A stretch of 64,000 nucleotides of DNA from positions 2,573,801 through 2,637,800 of the forward strand of contig CM055097.1 in assembly GCA_029204225.1 (NCBI GenBank), in the 5' to 3' direction. The translations under genes and the position numbers were made by a program. Below, piece by piece: positions 1 to 9,955 of this stretch (the stretch's first letter is position 1; every line of letters starts with the position of its first letter). Under the pieces are notes generated by a model. That model made no database searches and was not told where the DNA came from. It was given only the letters and a program-made list of their open reading frames with translations. The stretch comes from Diphasiastrum complanatum (Eukaryota; Streptophyta; Lycopodiopsida; Lycopodiales; Lycopodiaceae).

Positions 1-3000
1 GCAACAATTGGTGATCATATTACAAAGGTCAAGGACCTATTGGATCAGCTTGCTTCAGTTGGAGAGAAAGTAAGTGACAGGAGTATTGTTCCCATAGTCT
101 TGAACAGCTTGTCATTCAACTATCAAGACTATGTGATGTCCCTTTCTGCTAGGGAGAAACTCCCAACCTTTGGGGAGTTATGTGGTCTTCTTTTACAGGA
201 GGAGATGAGAAGGAAGAATCTTTCTGAAAGGGAAGATAATCCAGAGCTTGCATTTGCTTCTAAGAAGAAGCAAAACTTTCAGAAGAAAGTCAAAGGCAAA
301 AAGAAGAACTCAAAGCAAAGCTTGGAGCAGCAGGTGTCCAAGTTACAGGTTGGAGAGGAGTCAAGCACCAATTCCTCATCCACACCCAAGAGGAAGGGCA
401 ACTGCAACTATTGTGGTAAGTATGGGCATTTTGCTTTTGAATGCAGGAAGAAGCAAAGTGATCAGAAGAAGGGAAAGAACCAGCAGAGTCACTTTGTTGA
501 CAAAGTTGCAGAGGAGGAGCAATCTGGTGTGCTTGAGCTATTCACCGCAGCCCTATCATCTGAATCCACATTTGGTGGATGGTACATTGATTCTGGAGCC
601 TCAAAGCACATGACACCTCATAGAGATTGGTTCAGCACCTATGAGGAGACAGAAGATAGCCAGCATGTTTGCCTTGGAGATAATTCTACACGTATGGTGA
701 GGGGCAAAGGTACAGTTGCAATACAGCTATCATCAGGTGAGGTGAAGGAAATTAAAAGTGTGTTGCATGTACCAGGGTTGGCTAAGAACTTGTTATCTGT
801 TGGTGCCATTACCAAACAGAACATGGTGGTAGAGTTTAATGATTCTAAATGTTTGGTAAAAGACAAAGAGAAGAACTTCAAAGTGGTAGCCAAGGGAATG
901 CAAGAAGGAGGTCTTTACAAGCTTTTCACAACCATTCCTAGCCAAGAGGCCTTGTCTGCAAGAGATACTAATCGGGACAAGCTTTGGCATGAGAGATATG
1001 GTCATTTGAGTTACAAAAGTTTGCAAGTTTTGAACAGGCACAAAATGGTAGTAGATCTTCCTAGCATTAAGTCTTCTTCAGATACATGTGAGGCTTGTGC
1101 ATTAGGGAAGCAACAGAGGAAAAAGTTTCCAAAGGAGAAAGCTACCAGGGCCAAGGGCATTCTTGAACTTGTGCATTCAGATTTATGTGGTCCCATGCAG
1201 GTCAAATCAGCAGGGGGGGCATACTATCTCATGACCTTCGTAGATGATTTCTCTCGGAAGGTATGGGTCTATTTTCTGAAACTGAAATCTGAAGCGTTCA
1301 AATACTTCAAACAGTGGAAAGCTACGGTGGAAAACCACACAGGAAAGAGGTTAAAGACTCTCAGGTCAGATAAGGGTGGTGAGTATATTTCTGATGAGTT
1401 CAAAGATCTTTGCAAAGCATGTGGGATAAAGAGACAGTTTACTGCTCCACATACACCGCAGCAAAACGGCATGGCTGAGCGGAAAAACAGGTCTATAGTT
1501 GAGTGTGCGAGGAGCATGCTCAAGGCAAAGGGGTTGCCAAATTCTTTTTGGGCAGAAGCGGTAGCAACTGCTGTTTTTCTATTGAATAGAAGTCCAACCA
1601 AAGCAGTTGAAGGAATCACGCCAGAAGAGGCATATAGTGGCAAGACGCCCAAAGTGGGCAGCCTTCGAGTATTTGGGTGTACAGCATATGCACATATACC
1701 AAAGGACTTGCGGAAGAAACTTGATGCAAAATCCGTAAAGTGTGTCTTTCTTGGGTATAGTGAAGGTGAGAAAGCTTATGTGCTATATGATCTCGAAAAC
1801 AGGAGGAAGATCCTAAGTCGAGATGTCATCTTTGATGAAGAGCATGCACCCAAGATACAGGAGCAGGAGAAGGAAGGAATTACTGAGTTCATACCCTTGA
1901 TTGATTCCACGGATGAGGATCCTAGTCAAGAGTCCTGTAAGCCTCAAGTGCAGGAGCAACAACAGGAAATCGAACCTACTAGTTCGAGACCTCTTTTTGG
2001 CCAAGTACCAGAAGCAGAAGTTGGGGACAAACGGAAGACTAAAACAGTACCATGGGATACGTGGTCACCATCCACATCACCTACTGCTAGGAAGAAGCTA
2101 CCTAGGTGGTATTGGGAAACAATCAAAGAAGGTCAAATGATTGAAGAAGGAGAGAGCAGTGAACAGGGTGTCAGAAGATCTCTTAGGTCTCATGAGAGAC
2201 AAGAGACTAACTTTGCTCTTATGTCCACTATTCTGAATGCAGATGAGCCACAATTCTTTCACGAAGCCGTGAGAGAAAAGGTATGGCAACATGCCATGCA
2301 GGAGGAGTACGACTCCATTGTCAAGAATGACACATGGGAGCTCACTACATTGCCAGAAGGGAAGCAACCAATAGGTTGCAAGTGGGTCTATAAGACCAAG
2401 TTTCATGCCAATGGAACAGTGGACAAGTACAAGGCAAGGTTGGTGGCGAAAGGCTATGCTCAGCAAGAGGGGCTAGACTATGATGAGACATTCGCACCTT
2501 TTGCTAAAATGACATCTATCAGGACCGTTTTGGCTATAGCCTCATATTTTGATTGGGATGTCCATCAAATGGATGTCAAGAGTGCCTTTCTTAATGGGCA
2601 CCTACAGGAGGAGGTTTACATGGAACAACCGCAGGGATTTGAAATAACAGGCAAAGAGAATCTGGTTTGCAGGCTTAGGAAAGCCTTGTATGGGCTCAAA
2701 CAGGCGCCAAGGGCTTGGTATAGCCGAATTGATGAGTACTTTGCAAGGCAAGGGTTTGAGAAGAGTAAGTCTGATTGCAATCTTTATGTCTTCAGGGAAG
2801 GAGAAGACTTTGTGGTTGTTGTGCTCTATGTGGATGATCTACTCATCACGGGAAGCAATAAGAAGCTTATTGCTTGTGTTAAGAAGAATCTTTCTAATGA
2901 GTTTGAAATGAAAGGTTTGGGTTTGCTACACTATTGCCTAGGAGTTGAAGTTTGGAAAGGAAAGCGTTGTCTTTTTATCTCACAGGCAAAGTATGCACAG

Positions 3001-3795
3001 AAATTATTGAAGAAGTTTAACATGCAAGAAAGCAAACCAATCAGCACACCCATGGATGCAAGCAACAAGCCATCAAAAGATGATGGTCCAGCATTTGCAG
3101 ATGAAACGCTCTATCGTCAGTTAGTGGGCAGCCTGATTTACCTTACTACCACCAGGCCAGATATTGCTTATGCGGTTGGAATCGCAAGTCAATACATGTG
3201 TAAGCCTACCGAAGCACATTGGAAGGCAGCCAAGCGGATCCTACGATATGTGAGAGGGACAGTGACTTATGGGATTGGATACACGGATGACGGGAACCTT
3301 CAGCTGGAAGGCTATTCAGATTCTGATTGGGCAGGTGATAGAGACGATCGGAGATCGACGACAGGCTATTGCTTCAGCCTAGGTTCAGGGGCTATATCGT
3401 GGTGCAGTAAGAAGCAGCCTACTATTGCTCTATCGTCTACCGAAGCTGAGTACAGGGCGACCACGAGGTCCGCCTGTGAAGCCATTTGGTTACGCCGTCT
3501 ACTTGAGGACATGCAGATTGCTCAAGTAAGACCTACATTGTTACATTGTGATAACCAAAGCTGCATTCAGCTTGCAAGGAATCCAGTCTATCATGCACGG
3601 ACAAAACATATAGAGGTGGACCAACATTTTATACGAGAGAAAGTGCACAGTGGGGAGATTGAGCTAGTTTATTGCGACACCAACGACCAGACAGCTGATA
3701 TTTTTACTAAACCACTTAGTAAAGATAAATTTGAAAAGTTCAGAACTTTGTTGGGTGTCAGTTTGAATAAAATTGCCATTAAGGGGGGGTGTTGA
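1..3795 (+). CDS. Ty1/copia gag-pol polyprotein, 5' end outside window
   Basis: Retrotransposon polyprotein, open in frame from the first base, so gag begins upstream of the window; the stop is at 3793-3795. Counting codons from base 1, the order is: gag tail; CCHC zinc knuckle CNYCGKYGHFAFEC (about 135-148); protease motif WYIDSGASKHMT (about 195); GAG-pre-integrase with LWHERYGHL; integrase catalytic D394, D457 and E493 (DD35E spacing); reverse transcriptase with LYVDDLLITG (about 941); RNase H with TEAEYRA and CDNQSC; and the terminal ADIFTKPL. Protease-INT-RT-RH order defines Ty1/copia. There are no stops or frameshifts over 1264 codons, which implies a young and possibly competent copy. 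It probably sits in an intron of the downstream RPN9-like gene, in the same orientation, but that is inferred. Confidence 0.96.
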   Translation, partial: ATIGDHITKVKDLLDQLASVGEKVSDRSIVPIVLNSLSFNYQDYVMSLSAREKLPTFGELCGLLLQEEMRRKNLSEREDNPELAFASKKKQNFQKKVKGKKKNSKQSLEQQVSKLQVGEESSTNSSSTPKRKGNCNYCGKYGHFAFECRKKQSDQKKGKNQQSHFVDKVAEEEQSGVLELFTAALSSESTFGGWYIDSGASKHMTPHRDWFSTYEETEDSQHVCLGDNSTRMVRGKGTVAIQLSSGEVKEIKSVLHVPGLAKNLLSVGAITKQNMVVEFNDSKCLVKDKEKNFKVVAKGMQEGGLYKLFTTIPSQEALSARDTNRDKLWHERYGHLSYKSLQVLNRHKMVVDLPSIKSSSDTCEACALGKQQRKKFPKEKATRAKGILELVHSDLCGPMQVKSAGGAYYLMTFVDDFSRKVWVYFLKLKSEAFKYFKQWKATVENHTGKRLKTLRSDKGGEYISDEFKDLCKACGIKRQFTAPHTPQQNGMAERKNRSIVECARSMLKAKGLPNSFWAEAVATAVFLLNRSPTKAVEGITPEEAYSGKTPKVGSLRVFGCTAYAHIPKDLRKKLDAKSVKCVFLGYSEGEKAYVLYDLENRRKILSRDVIFDEEHAPKIQEQEKEGITEFIPLIDSTDEDPSQESCKPQVQEQQQEIEPTSSRPLFGQVPEAEVGDKRKTKTVPWDTWSPSTSPTARKKLPRWYWETIKEGQMIEEGESSEQGVRRSLRSHERQETNFALMSTILNADEPQFFHEAVREKVWQHAMQEEYDSIVKNDTWELTTLPEGKQPIGCKWVYKTKFHANGTVDKYKARLVAKGYAQQEGLDYDETFAPFAKMTSIRTVLAIASYFDWDVHQMDVKSAFLNGHLQEEVYMEQPQGFEITGKENLVCRLRKALYGLKQAPRAWYSRIDEYFARQGFEKSKSDCNLYVFREGEDFVVVVLYVDDLLITGSNKKLIACVKKNLSNEFEMKGLGLLHYCLGVEVWKGKRCLFISQAKYAQKLLKKFNMQESKPISTPMDASNKPSKDDGPAFADETLYRQLVGSLIYLTTTRPDIAYAVGIASQYMCKPTEAHWKAAKRILRYVRGTVTYGIGYTDDGNLQLEGYSDSDWAGDRDDRRSTTGYCFSLGSGAISWCSKKQPTIALSSTEAEYRATTRSACEAIWLRRLLEDMQIAQVRPTLLHCDNQSCIQLARNPVYHARTKHIEVDQHFIREKVHSGEIELVYCDTNDQTADIFTKPLSKDKFEKFRTLLGVSLNKIAIKGGC

Positions 3796-4271
3796 AGAGT
3801 AATGCCTATTTTACCCCTTTTGGCTAAGCATTAGTTAAGTTGTACATAACTCATGGGGCATGTTTTAATTAAATGCATGACCCCCCCTTTTGTTAAGTTA
3901 TGTAAATTAGTGCAAGTGGCCCACTTGGCCAAGTAGCTCACTCCCATGGTTGACACCTAGACTTTCCATGCATGTAAAGGAGGTGCTTGCCTCACAAGGG
4001 ATTTGGAGGACCCACGCCCTCCTCTCTCTTACTAGCAATTCATTTCTTCTTGAGACTTTTGAGTTTGTGAGATGCTCATGCAATTCTCCTTGTGTGTGAT
4101 ATTTCCATAGCCAAGTTTTCTCAAGCTTTCATAGTTGATCTAGCATCTGAGTTAAGATACTCCATAGCTAGGTCTTGTAATTCTTCAGAAGAATGTCTGG
4201 GGGGGTGGTATCCCCTCGTGGTAGGATAGTCTCAAGGCTAGAAAGAATACGATCAATACCAATCTTCGGCA
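3790..4271 (+). repeat. 3' LTR of the copia element (right end uncertain)
   Basis: A polypurine tract (AAGGGGGGG, 3781-3789) is followed directly by TGTTGAAGAG, the expected TG start of an LTR. The polyprotein stop codon lies inside the LTR. The right end cannot be fixed because the 5' LTR is outside the window. I placed it tentatively at a CA after ATCTTCGGCA, which loosely mirrors the start. Confidence 0.55.
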
Positions 4272-7109
4272 TGACATACTCCCCCCCTTAAACAAGTTAT
4301 GTCCTTAGAACTTGAAGTTACGGAAGTTCTTCCTAAGGCTATCCTCCTGCATTTAAGAGTCGCCATCATTGGTATGGCCACTCCATCAAACCAGATGCTT
4401 GATAACTAAATGATTACGTGTAGTTCTTGTATCCAAGATCCAGGTTCAAAACAGGTCACATTGAATGATTCCTCTGACAAATCCAACAAATACCTAGAAG
4501 GAAGATGATTCCCTTCTTGTAGACTCTTTGTAAATCGACTTACTTGAAATATTGGTCGTATTCAAGTTCCTTGCACAAGGTCTAATTGGTAGGCCAAAGA
4601 TTTACCCTTTTTAAGAATTTTTTACGTTTGTCGATACACACTAATTTAGAATCCTTTGGGATTCGGGAACATATTCAGTATCTTTTTGGGAAATCTCAAG
4701 GTGATTTTTTCCTATGAGCATAATGTTTGGCACTTTAGTCATTCTTTAGACATTTTCTCGTGCTAATTGTAGTATTTATGCATATCATGCAAAATATCTG
4801 CTAGTTTATGAAAGTTGATTTTTCGAGTTTCTACAAAAATAGGTGATTTATGTTGATATTCGTACGTAAGCATAAATGACTATAATCGATAGCAGAATGC
4901 TTATTACAAATATAGACAAACTCAATCAAGGTAAATACTTCTCCCAATGAGTTTGCCATTGAGAAACATGCTCATAGTATCTGTTCCATCAACTACGCAC
5001 GTTGCCTTCTCCTAACGATTAAGTGTTAATTTGGAATTATTAATTCATAAAGATTAGAGTCCAAACCAAACTGTGGGGGGACACCCATTTTGTCCCTCAA
5101 TGTTGTGTCACTCGCATTTATTGATTCCTCTTGCATGCCAAGATTCAATCATGCATGTCATGTGTTGCTGTCGATTTAAGCTTCTAGTAGCCTAATATTA
5201 GTTTTCATGTTACATGCATATTGAATTATGGCAAGATTTAATAGATGAAATTTATTATGAATGGCAATTCCAACGAGTTCCCAGTTTCGAAAGCCAGTTC
5301 CACAGATAACACAGGGAATAGATGGTGGATCAAATCAACCCAACCAAATCTAGGTCAATCGGATTTAGCCCCCAAGCTATGGATCACTAGCAAGAGCTCA
5401 CCATAAAGGAGAAATGTCGATCTAGCAACATGTAGCCTGCTCTCCTCTCATCTTGGAGAGGCCTATGAGTATACTTATACCCTCCAAGGCTCCACCCCAA
5501 CTAGGAGTGACCTGAGACACCTCATTGGGACACATCAACAGCCTAACTGGGCCACATCAGCTACTTACCAATGAACCACTGCAAGTTCCATATAGATTCA
5601 CCATCATGGGTTTTGGGCCTCCAAATCATTAATTTGGACTTATTACCATAGGGGCCCCAACCCCTCATAACCAATGTACGGGTTGAGATAGGCCTACTGA
5701 CCTCTTACATGATGTGAATTTGAGATCAAACCAATCTTGGGCATGCTAACCTCGATCTTCAATTATTCGTGGCTCTTTGCTCCGATCTCCTATTATTCTA
5801 TCTTTGTTGTTTGTGCCATATCCTAGCCATGATGGGGAGGCTTTTGTAGAAAGCTCTCTTTGAAGTTTTCAATTTTTGCTCAAAACGATATGACTTGGTT
5901 GGTTATTAAACATTTGCTTCATGTTCTTTTTAGGATGTTGCTGATTGGTGGTTCTATGCCAATTGAAAAACTTGACATGCTTAAAGTAGATATTGGTCGT
6001 AATCCTTATTGTAGAAGAATGTACTTGTGACCAATGATACTACCTTAGTATATTTAGTTTGATAACAAGATACTTATTTGGTGGAGGGTATGGGTAGTAA
6101 GTGCATTAGTAGGATGACTCTATTGTTGAACAATTCTGTTGATGATAATGTTGTCAATATGGGTGTGACTTGTATCCTCTACGCAAGTGAGCATGTCTTT
6201 CCAAGTTAGAGAGATTTAAGATGCAAATATATGTTTCATAAATTGAGTGAAAGCAAGACATGTTGTCACTTTGGTTTATAATGAACTTAGCAAATGAGAA
6301 TTTCATTCTCATAAAGACTAAGACAACACATCTAGTTGACCTTGTGAATGTGTAGATCAGTTGTTCCAATACAAAATTAAGTAGCATCAACATATCTAAT
6401 CAATTGACCTTGTGAATGTGTAGATCAATGTTCCAATGCAAAATTAAGTAGCAATGATTGGGTACTAGTACTTTTAGAGAGATAGTTTGTCCAATAATAT
6501 ATGTTGGTAGGATAAGAGCATAATCTCATTCACACTTCAAAAGTGGGATAAAGATAGAAATTTTTAAATATTATCTGTTCATATGTGCTTAAGTGGAAGT
6601 GAACCTCAAAACTAGATATGAGGTAAAGAGCCCTCATGCTAGAGATCTACACAACTCATGTAGTCAATCAAGATTGGTCGTACCCCACGAGAGTATTGAA
6701 CTACTCTAGGAAGATTTTTGATTGATTCATGTACATGAGTTTTGATAGAGTTCATGCACATGAGCTGTGATTGATAGTTGTGCCTTGTATTTTTTGTCAT
6801 GGAACTTTCGCAAAATGGGGAAACATTGATTACTGTAGAGAGTGGGCTCTAGTTTTTAGGGCCAGCTGATAGATTGTCACAATTTCTCTTATTTTGTTTG
6901 TTTTGAACCTACAAAAGTGGAAAACTGTCAATATGATGGAGACTAATGTTTGTTCTAGTGTATTTGGTTGAACATGTTTGTTATGTAACAAGAAGTTTGC
7001 ATGCAGAAGTCTTCAAAATATTGGGCAATGTATCAGTAGTCAGGGTTGTTATGGAAGGTTTGATGTTATAAGATAGAATGTATACCAATGTGCACAATCA
7101 TTACTGAAA
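4272..7109. other. No gene seen; decayed repeat-like DNA
   Basis: AT-rich sequence with no convincing coding segment or splice-bounded exon. A stretch from about 5069 begins TGTGGGGGGACACCC and resembles the start of a gypsy-type LTR, but no partner or polyprotein accompanies it. A 68-bp tandem duplication (listed separately) lies at about 6330-6453. No N-terminal RPN9 coding sequence was found here. Confidence 0.5.
6330..6453. repeat. 68-bp tandem duplication, second copy partial
   Basis: The segment starting TTGACCTTGTGAATGTG at 6336 recurs at 6404, a period of 68 bp. The copies differ by a few substitutions and a 1-base indel. Confidence 0.8.
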
Positions 7110-7117
7110 GGTAAAAC

Positions 7118-7620
7118 CATAGAACCCACGGTTCCCAGAACCGTGGGTCCTGGGAACTGTGGAAGGAACCGTACCATGGTTCCTTGAACCGTGGTACGGT
7201 TCATCTAAATAAATAAATAATTAATTAATTAATTAATTTCCCCCCCAAAACCCCTTCCCAAATTCGAGAATCCATTTTACATGACTTCTTCGCCTTAGGC
7301 ATTCCATCAGAGGAAGGATTCCGCCCGCTGACTTTCCGCTGAAGGATTCCGCTGCATGACTTCACATGTCTTCCTTCGCCTTATGCATTCCATCAGACTC
7401 CAGAGGAAGGATTCCGCCCGCTGACTTTTCGCTGAATTAATTCCGCGGATTCTGCTGCATGACTTCCCGCTGAATTTCCACACAATAATATATAAAAAAT
7501 AATTAATTAATAACTACACGCGGTTCACCACGGTTCTGGCAAAAAAAAATTGAGAACCGTACGATTCACTGTACGGTTCTCAGAACCGTGGTGAACCGCC
7601 CAGGGTTCATTAATTCTATG
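7118..7620. mobile_element. hAT-like non-autonomous element (MITE) with 8-bp target-site duplication
   Basis: A 503-bp segment starts CATAGAA and ends TTCTATG (inverted ends). It is flanked by perfect 8-bp direct repeats GGTAAAAC at 7110-7117 and 7621-7628. An 8-bp duplication with short inverted ends is typical of the hAT superfamily. Both termini are rich in GAACCGTGG/CCACGGTTC palindromes that can fold into hairpins. There is no coding capacity, so it would need a transposase supplied elsewhere. Superfamily assignment is inference; insertion structure is directly visible. Confidence 0.8.
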
Positions 7621-7628
7621 GGTAAAAC

Positions 7629-8379
7629 TTAGGATGCGGAAAATTTTCACGGAGCATGTTGAAAAGATTGTGCTTGATTGTCTAGTTATTTTAAACCTAA
7701 AAATTTCAATCACATGAGTGCAAGGGAAGGGAGCTAAGGCTTGTCATTAGTGATAGAGAAATCTATGAATGTCAAAAAAAATTTATTATTTGGGTAGGAA
7801 TAGCTCCCTGAAATGTAGCAATTGGCGGGTGGTCCTCTTCCTCTGATGGCAACATTTATTAGTAGAGGCAGTAATGAGCAGCAGGTGTCCAACCATGGCA
7901 ACAGCAGGTTTATTTAAAAAAAAAATGAGAATATCTCCCTCCTAGCGTTGCCAGCCACAGTCAGTCATCGATGGCATCTCCTCATCATTGACAACCAGTG
8001 ATGAAGTGATCCAGCGGTCGCTACTGCTAGCAGCCAAGTTGCAAAGGCAACAATGCCTACGATTGAAGCAGCCTATAGACTGAAATGAGGCAACATATAT
8101 TCAGGCATTGGGCAGCGATTCTAGAGCGGCAGAGACCAGGCAACTCTCACCAGCCTACAGTGGCTTCTCACAACTAGCGATGGATCTGCTTGTATTGATG
8201 GAGACTTAGCGATGGAGCTACTGTTTGTCTAGAAAGAACAAAAAACAGTACGTGGTAGCCAAGAACTCCTAGGAGCAGCTGCAAGCTCGGTGGAGCAACA
8301 GTTCTTCAATTTAAAAATAAAAAAGTACATATGGTAGCCAAGAACTCCTGGCAGCAGCTGCAAGCTCGGTGGGACACTT
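7629..8379. other. No gene seen; contains a 39-bp direct repeat
   Basis: No coding signal. A segment starting GGTAGCCAAGAACTCCT occurs at 8254 and again at 8333 (period 79), followed in both by CAGCTGCAAGCTCGGTGG. It may be the 3' tail of the neighbouring reverse-strand LINE remnant. Confidence 0.55.
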
Positions 8380-9600
8380 GATGGTCAGTGGAACTCATGG
8401 GCAGATCTAAGATTCGCTGCAACCGTGGTGTATTTCTACATCTTGACTCACTAGATACATGTGATAAGTCAAAAGATGGCATCAAGCCGTAGAGGTGAAG
8501 CTGCAAACTCTACTAGAATAACCTGATGTGGGGTGGAGTGCTTAGACCACATTATACGCGATACCTGCAAGCGCAAGATACTGGCCCAATCAGATTTGGT
8601 GAGATCTGTACACCATGCCTCTGTTGCATGTAAGGCTGTGGGGGTAACAATGTTATAAAAAAGTCGATACGTACTCTGGAGTCGGGGCATCCTGAATAAG
8701 CTCTCGGAAACGGAAAATTCCAATTGGACAATGGAAGCATGTCCCTTCCAAAGCCTAGTAGTAGTTGCCTGTCCCATACCAAATATAGGGCCTGCAAAAA
8801 GCACCTTCAAATAAGTGTAAGATGACACAACCTAGTGGTCAAAGGTAAGCTCGTGTGGTTGCGATCTTCTTAAGCTCATCAAAGTACAATCCCAAAAGTG
8901 AGGGAACAACCCTGCTTCACCCCAATGGTGCTCTATATTTGCTTGGAGATACCTCTGTCACTTTGAAAACAACCACCCAAAACTCTCTCATAAAGTGCCA
9001 TAATTGGTAGAACTGTGTTAGTAGAATAACCAAAATCTCAGGCCTTTGGACGAGTAATGCAAAACAAAGTTTAAGGCTTTTTCGAAATCGACAGAACAAC
9101 AGTAAACCGACTCTCTCTAATGTTGAGCCTCCTCAATGATAGAGTAAAGATATGTTGTGTAGTGGAATAATGAGCCTTGAAAATGAGTGCATGTAGTTTC
9201 TTGGGTCCCAGTCTCAGGACTCACCGCTCACTGAAGAGTAGTGCCATAAAACTTAGCAATAACATGTTCAATAATAATGATATGTTAGCTGCTTGGATTT
9301 ATGGGGTCACCTTTTTTTGTGGATGGGATAGATGATATTAGTCCACCAAGATGAAGGGAAACCGATGACAACTGGAGAGTTGAGCAAAGTGGGTAGCATG
9401 GATGAGTCAGCAACATGGATCAGTAACTCAAACTCATGGTCCCCGATGTCTCTGGCATGTGATGCATCTCATTCTCTTAATGGCTTCAAGGACCATGTCA
9501 AAGTTGAACAAAGTGAACTTATATGGACGAGGAGAGATGGAGATGGGTGTGTTAGTGGGTATGGTGTATAGTAGAAGAGCTAAAAAGGAGGTCGACAAGG
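8380..9600 (-). pseudogene. LINE (non-LTR retrotransposon) reverse-transcriptase remnant
   Basis: Reverse-strand translation in shifting frames gives a LINE RT order. First comes SFPSSWWTNIIYPIHKK (about 9340), then a CCSVDFEKALNF block (about 9080), then STIGVKQG-like IEHHWGEAGLFP (about 8930), and finally SSYTYLKVLFAGPIFGM with TALHATEAWCT (8828-8600). The last block closely matches the + strand LINE at 58560-58790, which reads [13 protein letters not shown], so both belong to one family. Several stops and frameshifts make it dead. The catalytic YADD block is missing here. The boundaries are approximate. Confidence 0.8.
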
Positions 9601-9722
9601 CTTTTCCTTTCACATCATTAACCCGCTTTTTATGGAGGAGTGTACTATGGTATGAAGGTGTAGAAGTGTTAAGGTGTGGTTCATATAAGTGTGTGTGGGG
9701 GTAACTTGATGGTGTAGAGCTT

Positions 9723-9906
9723 AGAAGCCCGTTCCGACCAAAATGGGTCGGAAAGTTCCGTTCCGTACGTTCTGGAACAATCCTGGTCGGAATTTTTCAA
9801 GTTATAAAAAAATGCATATTAGCTGCATTTTATATAAATCAAATCCTTTGTAAAAAAACGTATTTTTTTTTGGGGGCATCGTTCCGGAATGGAACGCGTT
9901 CCCTTT
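9723..9906. mobile_element. Short MITE-like element beside an RPN9 exon
   Basis: A 184-bp non-coding segment is flanked by GAGCTT at 9717-9722 and 9907-9912. Its ends carry imperfect inverted sequence (AGAAGCCCGTTCC, and GGAACGCGTTCCCTTT on the other side) and internal GTTCCG/CGGAAC palindromes. It lies about 50 bp upstream of an exon's splice acceptor. The ends are not perfect, so the class is uncertain. Confidence 0.5.
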
Positions 9907-9955
9907 GAGCTTTAAAACTGACAGGGTTTTTGGCTGATATGGTATTTCTTTGCAG

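Noticed and set aside
5069-5820. Solo gypsy LTR beginning TGTGGGGGGACACCC
   Set aside because: No second copy, target duplication or clear end could be found.
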